NCBI GenBank assembly: GCA_019894855.1
Contig: JAGXNS010000015.1
Coordinates: forward strand, 1 to 37,561
Source: Promethearchaeota archaeon
GTDB taxonomy: Archaea; Asgardarchaeota; Lokiarchaeia; Sigyniarchaeales; SOKP01
Direction of reading: 5' to 3'
DNA length: 37,561 nucleotides
The notes under the pieces were generated by a model. That model was given only the letters and a program-made list of their open reading frames with translations. It did no database searches and had not been told where the DNA came from. The position numbers were made by a program, and so were the translations under genes. This document shows positions 16,361 to 24,087 of the stretch, piece after piece (the stretch's first letter is position 1; every line of letters starts with the position of its first letter).

Positions 16361-16375
16361 ATTTTGTTATTTTCT
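16361..16375 (+). terminator. T-rich terminator after the 5S gene
   Basis: A run ATTTTGTTATTTTCT immediately follows the outer processing stem. Archaeal RNA polymerase terminates at such T-rich tracts, so the precursor would end just after the stem. Confidence 0.5.
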
Positions 16376-16447
16376 TATAAATAATGTTTTTAAAGCTTAC
16401 TGTATAAGATATAATAAGAGTAGATTAACTCTAAGTTGAAAATTTAT

Positions 16448-16990
16448 ATGCCCGGAAAATTTGTAAAAGCATTAAAGACTATTGGAAGAAAATGGTTCAT
16501 TTTTCTTATCGTTGTGATCATAATCATATTTTTCTTCGAACAAATCGTAGCTATAATTATTACAATTATTACTATAATCTTATTTGGTATTTCCTATGTT
16601 CCCACTTTAATGTTTTCTAAGAAATTGAATAAATTTTTAAGTAATATCAATGTAATTGAAGATAAGAGTGTTGCGAGGAGCCTCAAACGTCCATTATCTC
16701 AAATACAAGAAAAAATGTACAAGTTATCAAAAGATCAAAATAAGAAGGATTCGCTGATAACTTTTTATAACGGACACTATACTTTTTATAACGAGAAAGT
16801 AATTAAAAAATTCAAGATTTTTTATAATAAAGGGCTCGGAGAAAAGGAAATCCTCGAACAGCTGAAAAACTTTGAGATTAAAACAAGAGCGGAAATTAAA
16901 GCAATCGAAGACACTTTAATAAATAACGATAGATTGGAAGGAAGAAAGGTATCAGTTAAAGAATATAGAGATAAAAAAAGGTATTCTTAG
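16448..16990 (+). CDS. Hypothetical membrane protein with cytoplasmic helical domain
   Basis: About 180 residues from ATG 16448; a TTG at 16436 would add four. One long hydrophobic stretch near residues 15-60, probably two adjacent membrane helices broken near FFFEQIV, is followed by a charged helical tail of about 120 residues. The tail contains a repeated TFYNGHYTFYNEK segment and GLGEKEILEQLKNFEIKTRAEI, which resembles a short winged-helix or helical bundle. No enzymatic motif is seen and I do not recognise the family. It lies 73 bases after the 5S precursor stem, and its stop is 16 bases from the convergent sensor gene. Confidence 0.6.
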   Translation: MPGKFVKALKTIGRKWFIFLIVVIIIIFFFEQIVAIIITIITIILFGISYVPTLMFSKKLNKFLSNINVIEDKSVARSLKRPLSQIQEKMYKLSKDQNKKDSLITFYNGHYTFYNEKVIKKFKIFYNKGLGEKEILEQLKNFEIKTRAEIKAIEDTLINNDRLEGRKVSVKEYRDKKRYS

Positions 16991-17006
16991 ATTATTTCCT
17001 ATACAA

Positions 17007-19160
17007 TTAGGCTTCTTTTATAATTTTAACCATAATCCCTTCTACCTCTTTAGGGTTACCTTCATGATCCCTTATCAAGTGAGAATTTAAATAAACCACT
17101 ATATTCTCCCCTTTAGGATTCTTGATTTGTGCTTTAAAATTGGTAATATAACCGTTCTCCAATAATTCATTAAAATAACGCTCTTGTACGTTTAAATCAT
17201 TGAAAAATTGAGACGATTGAAATCCAATTAAAGACTTTGATGCATCTAATCCTAAGAGTGTGTTGAAAGCAGAATTATGCATTAATAATTTACCCTTGAA
17301 TTCACCTTTGTAAAATCCAACGTCTAAATCGTTTAATATTTTCTTGTATATCTCTTCAGACATTTTTAATTCTTTGGTTCTTTCTTCTACTTTTTCCATC
17401 AGATTTTTATTCAATAACATTAAGTTATTTTCAGATTCATTTAATGATTTTTCCATCTTTTTGTTTTCTGAAATGTCTCGAAGTATCAAAACGGCTAACT
17501 CTCTTTCTCCCTCGATGTTAAAACCTGCTACGCTTGATGTGCTCCAGTAAGTTTTCTTTTTCCCATCTATATTTGTCAAGATTTTCTCTTTTTCGTGTAT
17601 TTTTCCATCTTCAAATGTTTCAACAGCTAGACATTCTCTACATGGTTTACCCCTATGTGAAAATACTCTATAACATTTTTGTTCTATTATTCGTAAACCA
17701 AACATTTGTTTTGCCACATTGTTAGCCCAAACGACATTAAAATTATTATCCACAAGATAAATTACTTCAGTTATGGAAGAAATAACGCCAGCAAGCAATT
17801 GATGACTTCCTTTTAAAGTTTCTTCTGACCATTTGCGTTCTAAAGCATTACCAATAATCTCAGATGTCGTTTTAAAAATGTCAAAATCATCTTCTTCCCA
17901 TTCACTTATGTTAGTAATATTGTCGAATCCAATGTATCCATAGGATTCTTTGTTTATTGTAATTGGAAAAGCAAGTAATGACTTTATATTCAACTTTATT
18001 AATTCTTCCCTAGTTTTGGTTGCTTCTTTTGGGATTTCTGATAAGTTCCTAACGAGTATCATTTCATTTAGGCTCCCTATATCAAATATCCAAGGAAATC
18101 TATTTTTACTTATAGTTGTTAAGTTAATCAATTGTGGATCAACCCCCTCAACGCACCACTCTTGAATGTAAAATTCGAGCGAATCTCCTTCGTTAAATAG
18201 TAATATATAAGCGCGTGTAGCCCCAATATAAACCCCCATTTCGAGGAGTGACTTGTTTACTGCTCTATCAATGTCTACAGTACGGATAAGACTCGATGAA
18301 ATCGTGGAAATAAATGTTTCGTTCTCAAGTTTACGCTGAATTTTTTTTTCGAAATTTCTTCGCTCCGTGATATCCATTATAAAAGATTGTATCAAAATCT
18401 CCCCCCCAACATTAACTAAAGACATTTGATTAGTAATCCACGATTTAGTCCCATCCTTTTTAGTTAATTCTAATTCGACAGGTTTGATTGCTTCGCCTTG
18501 CGTTAATTGAGATATTCTTTCCTTAAGTTTTGGAATTAAATCCGGAGAATATATTCCTAAATCTAAGTAGTTTTTTCGGAGGATTTCTTTTTTAATATAA
18601 CCAAACTGTTGCTCACAAGCTTTATTACAATCAATAATAACCCCTTTAAAATCAGTAATCGCAATAGGAATTGGAGCCTTTTCAAATAACAGTTTATACT
18701 TCTCTTCAGAGTTTTTAAGTTTTTCCTCTGCTAATTTCCATTGAGTTACATCTTTTATATGAACAATTATTAGATCAGGAGGGAGGTGGTATATTTTTAG
18801 GGAAATGAATACTTTTTCTCCCGTCGTTTTCATAAGATACTCAAATTTTTCTGAAATGCTTTTTTTCTCACGAAAACATTTATTTATTGCTTCTATAATG
18901 TCAGGGCGATCCTCATGTATTACAGAAGCTTTTTCGTGAAGTAGATCCTTAATCTTCCCGTTGGTAACTTTTAAAGCTGCATTGTTATAATCAATCAATA
19001 TAAAATCGTTTTTAGTTTTCTGCCATACATATGATGGAATAGGTATACTGTTGAAAAATTGATTAATGTTCTCATCCAAGAGGAAATGCTTTCTTCCGAG
19101 GTCAGCTATATGTTTCATATATACAAGGTTAAATTCTATTAGTTGATATCGACTTGTCAA
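17007..19160 (-). CDS. Multi-PAS/GAF sensor protein without a recognisable output domain
   Basis: A 717-residue cytoplasmic protein with the order PAS (about 25-140), PAS (about 150-270, with FEKAPIPIAITDFKGVIIDCN), GAF (about 285-445), PAS (about 455-575), coiled coil (about 575-605), PAS (about 605-715). The third PAS holds CYRVFSHRGKPCRECLAVET, a Cys cluster that could bind metal or heme or respond to redox. No HisKA, HATPase, GGDEF, receiver or DNA-binding domain follows: the protein ends at the last PAS. It would therefore have to signal by protein contact. The TTG at 19160 is the longest start; ATG at 19118 (residue 15) is more likely, because homology-like sequence begins there. No partner kinase lies nearby. 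Confidence 0.85.
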   Translation of the reverse strand: MTSRYQLIEFNLVYMKHIADLGRKHFLLDENINQFFNSIPIPSYVWQKTKNDFILIDYNNAALKVTNGKIKDLLHEKASVIHEDRPDIIEAINKCFREKKSISEKFEYLMKTTGEKVFISLKIYHLPPDLIIVHIKDVTQWKLAEEKLKNSEEKYKLLFEKAPIPIAITDFKGVIIDCNKACEQQFGYIKKEILRKNYLDLGIYSPDLIPKLKERISQLTQGEAIKPVELELTKKDGTKSWITNQMSLVNVGGEILIQSFIMDITERRNFEKKIQRKLENETFISTISSSLIRTVDIDRAVNKSLLEMGVYIGATRAYILLFNEGDSLEFYIQEWCVEGVDPQLINLTTISKNRFPWIFDIGSLNEMILVRNLSEIPKEATKTREELIKLNIKSLLAFPITINKESYGYIGFDNITNISEWEEDDFDIFKTTSEIIGNALERKWSEETLKGSHQLLAGVISSITEVIYLVDNNFNVVWANNVAKQMFGLRIIEQKCYRVFSHRGKPCRECLAVETFEDGKIHEKEKILTNIDGKKKTYWSTSSVAGFNIEGERELAVLILRDISENKKMEKSLNESENNLMLLNKNLMEKVEERTKELKMSEEIYKKILNDLDVGFYKGEFKGKLLMHNSAFNTLLGLDASKSLIGFQSSQFFNDLNVQERYFNELLENGYITNFKAQIKNPKGENIVVYLNSHLIRDHEGNPKEVEGIMVKIIKEA

Positions 19161-19278
19161 CCTAATAAAAAATATTATGAGAATAGATCTCTAAACTAAT
19201 ATTTCATCAACTGATTATTTAATGATTTGTGTATTGAAAAGAAACAATTAAAAATAAAAAAAAAATAGTAAAATCCTG

Positions 19279-19566
19279 TTAAATTTTCAAATCTCCGAAA
19301 TTATAGTATTTTCTTACTGGTTTTTTGACGTTCCAAACACATTCTAATCCTTTAGGGAATTGAACTAAATCTCCCTTCTTAAATTCGAGTTTTTCGCCAG
19401 TAGAATTATCAGTAACTTCTATTTCTCCTTCTAGAATATAACAGGTTTCAGTATCGCTGTAAGACCAATCAAAAACGCTTTTCTCTTTTTCCCATATGCC
19501 CCAGGATTTAACTCCTAGTTCGTTTAACTCTTCTTCAGTAGGTATTTTCTTTTTCATTTCTAACAC
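19279..19566 (-). CDS. Small cupin protein (cupin_3/DUF861-like)
   Basis: A 95-residue single-domain cupin. It shows the DUF861 pattern: a Trp-containing entry strand (WGIWEKEKSVFDWSY), CYILEGEIEV, then KKGDLVQFPKGLECVW and the exit strand VRKYYNF. Members include ureidoglycine aminohydrolase-type and many uncharacterised small cupins. Metal-ligand histidines of classical cupins are missing here, so catalytic activity is doubtful; ligand binding is possible. It stands alone with AT-rich spacers on both sides. Confidence 0.8.
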   Translation of the reverse strand: MLEMKKKIPTEEELNELGVKSWGIWEKEKSVFDWSYSDTETCYILEGEIEVTDNSTGEKLEFKKGDLVQFPKGLECVWNVKKPVRKYYNFGDLKI

Positions 19567-19913
19567 ATTTATTTAAGCTATAATTAATGATTATCTTGAT
19601 CAACAATAAGCAATAATAAATTAAATATTAATTGTATATTGCCTTTCGGACTTTATTTAATGGAAGAAATTTTATTATTAATATAATTATTCATGTTAGG
19701 TACTAAAATTAGTAAAGAAGATAATTAAACCTTAAAATAAAAAATAGGAATTTAATTTACCTAAATCAAAAAGATAAAAAATGAAAATTTTTATTAAATA
19801 TTAAACCACATTTTTAAACTTTTAATAGGAAAAATTAGCAATTTTTATAATCATAACCTCTAAAATTTCATTTAATATAGCACCCACAATTAAGAAAACG
19901 AGAAACTAGAAAT
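19567..19913. other. AT-rich intergenic region between divergent genes
   Basis: A 347-base gap between the small cupin (minus strand) and the GTPase (plus strand). It is very AT-rich with many short A and T runs. It presumably holds both promoters, but no single TATA box is convincing. I see no RNA fold, repeat array or small gene in it. Confidence 0.5.
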
Positions 19914-20432
19914 ATGAAAAAGTTTATCTTAAAAATACTTACTGCAGGAGAAGGAGGAGTAGGAAAAACCACACTTCTTCATCGTTATGTAGAAGGTAAG
20001 TTTAGTGCTGAAACGAGGATGACAATCGGCGTAGAATTCTTTCTTAAAGAGGTAAATATCGATAGTAAACACTGTACACTTCAATTATGGGATTTTGGAG
20101 GTCAGCAGAGGTTTAGATTTCTGTTAGAGAGTTATGTGTTAGGGGCGAAAGGAGCTTTACTACTTTTTGATTTAACTCGTCCGATGACTTTAGAAAAACT
20201 AGAAGAGTGGGTAACTCTTTGCCGTAGGGGTGATCCAGATTTGCCTATTCTTTTTTTGGGAACAAAAAACGATCTAACTGAAGAGATCATGGTAACCGAT
20301 GGCTATGCTTCAGATTTTCAAGATGCTTTCAATCTTTTTGATTATCTTAAGGTTTCAAGTAAATCTGGAGAAAATGTCCTTAAGGCTTTTGAATTATTGA
20401 CAACAAAAATATTAGACCGTCAAAGTTATTAA
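19914..20432 (+). CDS. Ras-superfamily small GTPase (Rab/Arf-like), Asgard type
   Basis: A 172-residue single-domain GTPase with all five G motifs: P-loop GEGGVGKTT (12-20), switch I Thr in MTIGVEF (T37), WDFGGQ (59-64) with the catalytic-type Gln, TKND (117-120) in place of NKxD, and SSKSG near 150. Sequence around the switches (TIGVEFFLKEVNID, LQLWDFGGQQRF) is closest to Rab and Rag/Arf-like Asgard GTPases. The C-terminus ends RQSY with no cysteine, so it cannot be prenylated as eukaryotic Rabs are. Asgard genomes carry many such GTPases. It is followed 23 bases later by a PIN-domain gene. No GAP or GEF is next to it, though a longin-like protein lies 3.7 kb downstream. Confidence 0.93.
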   Translation: MKKFILKILTAGEGGVGKTTLLHRYVEGKFSAETRMTIGVEFFLKEVNIDSKHCTLQLWDFGGQQRFRFLLESYVLGAKGALLLFDLTRPMTLEKLEEWVTLCRRGDPDLPILFLGTKNDLTEEIMVTDGYASDFQDAFNLFDYLKVSSKSGENVLKAFELLTTKILDRQSY

Positions 20433-20455
20433 TTTTTTAACATATTTATGAAATA

Positions 20456-20887
20456 ATGTTAGAAAATCTTGTCGTAATAGATGCGAACTTCATATTACTT
20501 CCATTTCAGTTTAAAATTAATTATCTATATGATATAGAGAGTAATTTAGAAGGGCGCACTGTTTTCATTCTTTTTAAGCAAATTTTAGATGAATTAGAAG
20601 CGAAAAGGCTTCGAGAACCAAATGCTACAAAGTTTATTATGAATCTAAAGTCTGGCCTTTCATATTTAGAGAGTAATAATGAAAAATATAATTTTGTTTA
20701 CAACCATCTCACAAAATCAAATGAGGAAACTACTGATGATTTTTTGGTGAGAAATTGCAAAGAACTAAAAGAAAAAGAGAAGAGAGTCTATTTAGCATCT
20801 AATGATGCTGATTTACGCAGAAAAGCGAGAAAAATTGGTGTCAATACTATATTTCTTCGCCAGAAAAAGTTTCTTTCTTTTGATTAA
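20456..20887 (+). CDS. PIN-domain RNase, archaeal FCF1/UTP24-like
   Basis: A 143-residue PIN domain. Four acidic positions expected for two-metal catalysis are visible: VVIDANFIL (D9), ILDELEAKR, TTDDFLV and LASNDADLRRKARK. The end, GVNTIFLRQKKFL, is characteristic of the archaeal FCF1-like group, whose eukaryotic relatives cut pre-rRNA near the 5' end of 18S. A role in rRNA maturation is plausible; toxin-type VapC is less likely because no antitoxin gene precedes it. It is 23 bases after the small GTPase gene and probably shares its transcript. Confidence 0.85.
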   Translation: MLENLVVIDANFILLPFQFKINYLYDIESNLEGRTVFILFKQILDELEAKRLREPNATKFIMNLKSGLSYLESNNEKYNFVYNHLTKSNEETTDDFLVRNCKELKEKEKRVYLASNDADLRRKARKIGVNTIFLRQKKFLSFD

Positions 20888-20924
20888 CACAAAAACTATA
20901 TTTTGATTTTGAAAAAGAAGAAAA

Positions 20925-22112
20925 TCATATCCTATTTACTATTATCTCTTTAATATCTTCAGGATTGAGGTTAACTGGATTATTTTTTAATCCCGTTTTT
21001 TTAACGATCTTTTCGACATCTTTAGGTGTAATTCCATATTTACCTAATGTGTCCAGATTTAATTGTTTGGTCCATCTTTCGAGAGTTTCAATAAGTACTG
21101 AACAATAATAGGACGCATCCATGTTTACCTCGTAACCTTTATCAACGATTAATGCTCCTATTATTGCGTACTTCATTAACCCATGTTCACCATCATTACC
21201 AATTTGCTCTAATCTCTTCACATTCATTTTTGTGCTTTCAGCAAGCAGCGTTCCGCATACTGTTCCGTGAGGAATATTAAATAATCCACCTATTGAAGAT
21301 GCTAGACCGTGGACAATTCCCAATCCTGCGTTTGCAAGAACGATACCGGAGATTAAAGAACCATAGGCCATGGCAGATCTTGCATTGAAGTCTGAAGATT
21401 TATGGCTGTAAACGGAAATCATATTTTCCTTCATTTGTTTGATTCCACTATAGGCTAACGCGTCAGTAACAGGACTTGAACGAGGAGAGACATACGCTTC
21501 TAGCAGTTGTGTGAAAGCATCCATCCCACAAGCAGCAGTAATTGAGGGGGGACAGGACACAACGAGTTTAGGATCCACTAGAGCATAATTCGGGATCAAA
21601 TTATCGTGTCGTAAAGATTTTTTAAATCCTTCAGGACCAACCTCAGTTATAACAGCGTTTTTTGTTGCTTCGCTACCTGTCCCTGAAGTAGTAGGAATGG
21701 CGATGTATGGAATTTTTTTTCCATCGTGTACCTTATCTCCAACGCCCTCTAGGTATTTCTTGATTGAATCGTTTTTAAGAATCATCGCAGAGATTGCCTT
21801 TCCAGCATCAATAACACTACCACCCCCTATTCCAATGATTAAATCTAAATTTTTCTGTCGAAATTTCTTAACGGCCTCATCAATTAAGGTTGGAGTAGGT
21901 TCTCCAGCGATAGATATTGAATAGAAATTAATGGTTCTTCTGAGCATCTCGTTTGTTATTTCGTCCCATTTTCCAGAGGCCTTAAGTGATGATCCTCCAA
22001 TAACAAACAACACATTTTTTCCGAAATTTGCGATAATATCGTATAATTTAGGAAGTTTTCCAGCTCCAAAAATTATGTTAGGTATGCTCGCAAATCTAAA
22101 ATTAGAAACCAT
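20925..22112 (-). CDS. Iron-containing alcohol dehydrogenase family protein
   Basis: A 395-residue group III (Fe-dependent) dehydrogenase. Nucleotide binding is shown by GGGSVIDAGKA and the family signature TTSGTGSEAT. Metal-site positions are Asp in GMDAFTQLLEAY, His in VHGLASSIGG and His in FNIPHGTVCG. In the first segment the position usually occupied by the second ligand (DAxxH) is Gln here (DAFTQ), so three of the four standard ligands remain. This Gln form exists in some family branches, so the enzyme may still work with altered metal use. It would reduce or oxidise a small alcohol or aldehyde with NAD(P); the substrate is unknown. It is transcribed away from the cupin at 22212. Confidence 0.9.
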   Translation of the reverse strand: MVSNFRFASIPNIIFGAGKLPKLYDIIANFGKNVLFVIGGSSLKASGKWDEITNEMLRRTINFYSISIAGEPTPTLIDEAVKKFRQKNLDLIIGIGGGSVIDAGKAISAMILKNDSIKKYLEGVGDKVHDGKKIPYIAIPTTSGTGSEATKNAVITEVGPEGFKKSLRHDNLIPNYALVDPKLVVSCPPSITAACGMDAFTQLLEAYVSPRSSPVTDALAYSGIKQMKENMISVYSHKSSDFNARSAMAYGSLISGIVLANAGLGIVHGLASSIGGLFNIPHGTVCGTLLAESTKMNVKRLEQIGNDGEHGLMKYAIIGALIVDKGYEVNMDASYYCSVLIETLERWTKQLNLDTLGKYGITPKDVEKIVKKTGLKNNPVNLNPEDIKEIIVNRI

Positions 22113-22211
22113 TTAGTACCTTACTTAGAATTTAAATTAATAAGATTTTTAACTTAATTTAATTTAGATAATTTGTTTTTAGTAAATAAGATATAGGTTT
22201 GTTAGTAAAAA

Positions 22212-22547
22212 ATGAAACGCGTAAACGAAAAAGATTTTCATTTTAGAGGAGGAGAATCTGGTGTTAAATATTTAATGCGTGGACCGAGTATAGATTGGGG
22301 ATTAATTCTATTAAAACCTGGTGAAAAAATGGCTGAAAAAGCTCACGGGCACAATTTACTTGATGAAACATTTTATTTCGTTGAGGGGGATGGTGTTCTG
22401 ATCGTAGATGGCGAAGAATTCGATGGATTAGAAGGAAGTGTATTCTTGGTGGAACCAAAAGAAATGCATAATATTAGGAACGATTCTGAAAAACCTGTAA
22501 AAATCGTGTTTATTAAAGGCGATTATAAACCTGATGATAAATACTAA
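22212..22547 (+). CDS. Cupin_2 domain protein
   Basis: A 111-residue single cupin with a complete metal site: motif 1 HGHNLLDETFYFVEGDG (two His and Glu) and motif 2 EPKEMHNI (the last His). Such small cupins range from isomerases to dioxygenases and storage-fold binding proteins; no substrate can be read. It is 21 bases upstream of the aIF1A start on the same strand, so the two may be co-transcribed, although a functional link is not evident. Confidence 0.85.
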   Translation: MKRVNEKDFHFRGGESGVKYLMRGPSIDWGLILLKPGEKMAEKAHGHNLLDETFYFVEGDGVLIVDGEEFDGLEGSVFLVEPKEMHNIRNDSEKPVKIVFIKGDYKPDDKY

Positions 22548-22568
22548 TATTGTTTGAAGGAAAAAATC

Positions 22569-22949
22569 ATGGCAAAAAAAAAAGGAAAGCAAGTGAAGAG
22601 AGGTAAAGGACCATATGTTCCACCACCGGTCACACGCGTTAAGTTTCCGAATAGAAGGATAGGAGAAATGTTTGCGAGAGTCGTTGAGATATATGGGAAT
22701 GAACGGATGGGCGTATTTTGTACGGATGGTAAACAACGAGTAGGCAGAATTCGTGGTAAGATTAAAAAACGCGTTTGGGTAAGAAAAGGGGACCTAGTTA
22801 TAGTATCTCCGTGGGATTGGGAAACACCAGTTGAAGGTAAACTAGGAAAATGCGAAATTACTTGGAGATATACTAGGGCAGAAATATCCTGGCTCGAAAG
22901 AAACAGAAGAATTCCTGAGATATTAGACATAAATAACATACCATTCTAG
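22569..22949 (+). CDS. eif1a: Translation initiation factor aIF1A
   Basis: aIF1A binds the small-subunit A site during initiation. From ATG 22569 the protein begins with a basic tail (MAKKKGKQVKRGKG), then an S1-like OB fold: RIGEMFARVVEIYGNERM, CTDGKQRVGRIRGK, RVWVRKGDLVIVSPWDWE, and the closing helix AEISWLERNRRIPEI. The 126-residue length is slightly longer than many archaeal copies. A TTG at 22554 would add five residues, but TGAAGG at 22555-22560 sits eight bases before the ATG and favours the ATG. aIF2-gamma, its partner in initiation, is 9 kb away in this window. Confidence 0.95.
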   Translation: MAKKKGKQVKRGKGPYVPPPVTRVKFPNRRIGEMFARVVEIYGNERMGVFCTDGKQRVGRIRGKIKKRVWVRKGDLVIVSPWDWETPVEGKLGKCEITWRYTRAEISWLERNRRIPEILDINNIPF

Positions 22950-23132
22950 TAATTAATATATCAATAAAGTTGATTAAACCTTGAGGAACTTGCTCTCATA
23001 ATTAAAATCTCCTTAAAAAACAAAATTTTATAATTTAGAAATACCTTTATAAGATATCCTATTTTTTTAAGAAATCAATATAAAAGCATTCTAAATTTTG
23101 ATAATTCAAATAAGAAAAAAGCGTGTAAAAAT

Positions 23133-23903
23133 ATGGTCGACCAAGAGGGACAGACAGAAAACAATAAAGAAGAAGATTTGAAAGTAGATGTTGATCTTGC
23201 AGCTTCAGAACTCAATGATCTCGAGGGTGAAGAGCCTTCTACGACTCTTTTTGCTGTGAGAACTACGATAAACCAAGAAAGTAACATATTACGACAAATT
23301 TTTTACCGGTTTAAAATTTTAGATGTAGTTCCCGATATTAGAGCAATGCTTGTATCCCCTTTATTACCCGGTTATGTATTTTTTGAAGCACCTCAAAAAA
23401 GATCTGTTCAAATTGCTGTACAAGGAATTCCCCATATAAAAGGAAGAATCGTCCAAAATATTGATTTAGGTGAGTTAAAACACGTTTTACTGCCGAGAAG
23501 CGTCACCGAATATTTAGAATCGGGTGATACCGTTGAAATAATAAGCGGTGTATTCGAAGGTTCAAGGGCTTTAGTTATGCGTATGCCACACGATACATCT
23601 AGTAGCGAAGAAGTAGTAGTACGACTTTTACAAGAAGAAACTCCTATTACAATTAAAATTCACGGCGATTACCTCAAATTAGTTGAAAAGAAGAAATTAA
23701 AGAAAGAAGCCATCCCAGAAATTCAAATAAGCGAAGGAGAAGTAGCTGTGGATTTAGATAAAGCCATAAGCTTCGACGACGAAATCGACGAGTTTGAAGA
23801 TGAGTCAGTTGAAGGCGTAAAAGCAGAAAAATCTGAAGTACTTTATGAAGATGATGAGGAAATCGATGATGACGATGAATGGGCTAAATTTGATGGATTT
23901 TAG
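23133..23903 (+). CDS. spt5: Transcription elongation factor Spt5 with acidic N- and C-terminal extensions
   Basis: Spt5 (NusG homologue) clamps RNA polymerase for processive elongation. The archaeal core is about 150 residues: NGN domain (about 38-125, LFAVRTTINQESNIL through LLPGYVFFEA) and KOW domain (about 130-185, GDTVEIISGVFEGSRALVM). This protein has 256 residues. An Asp/Glu-rich extension of about 35 residues precedes the NGN, and about 70 residues with long acidic runs follow the KOW, ending DDDDEWAKFDGF. Eukaryotic Spt5 also has an acidic N-terminal region; typical archaeal Spt5 does not. Spt4 is not in the window. It stands alone with AT-rich spacers. Confidence 0.93.
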   Translation: MVDQEGQTENNKEEDLKVDVDLAASELNDLEGEEPSTTLFAVRTTINQESNILRQIFYRFKILDVVPDIRAMLVSPLLPGYVFFEAPQKRSVQIAVQGIPHIKGRIVQNIDLGELKHVLLPRSVTEYLESGDTVEIISGVFEGSRALVMRMPHDTSSSEEVVVRLLQEETPITIKIHGDYLKLVEKKKLKKEAIPEIQISEGEVAVDLDKAISFDDEIDEFEDESVEGVKAEKSEVLYEDDEEIDDDDEWAKFDGF

Positions 23904-24087
23904 TCTAATTTGTATCAAAGCAACAACAATAAATCTTATCTGCTTCTGCTCCGGTTAAAAAAAGCGTAATTTTATCGGTTTTGAATCAGTAGAATGATTT
24001 ATACAAGAATTTTTAAATCTAAACTTTTATTAAAAGAATATAAAACCTTAATTTTAGAGGTATTTACCTAACATTCTTTGAGTTCCA

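Noticed and set aside
22428-22939. Antisense open frames opposite the cupin and aIF1A genes.
   Set aside because: They mirror well-recognised genes on the plus strand, and their products are low-complexity Phe/Ser/Pro-rich shadows.
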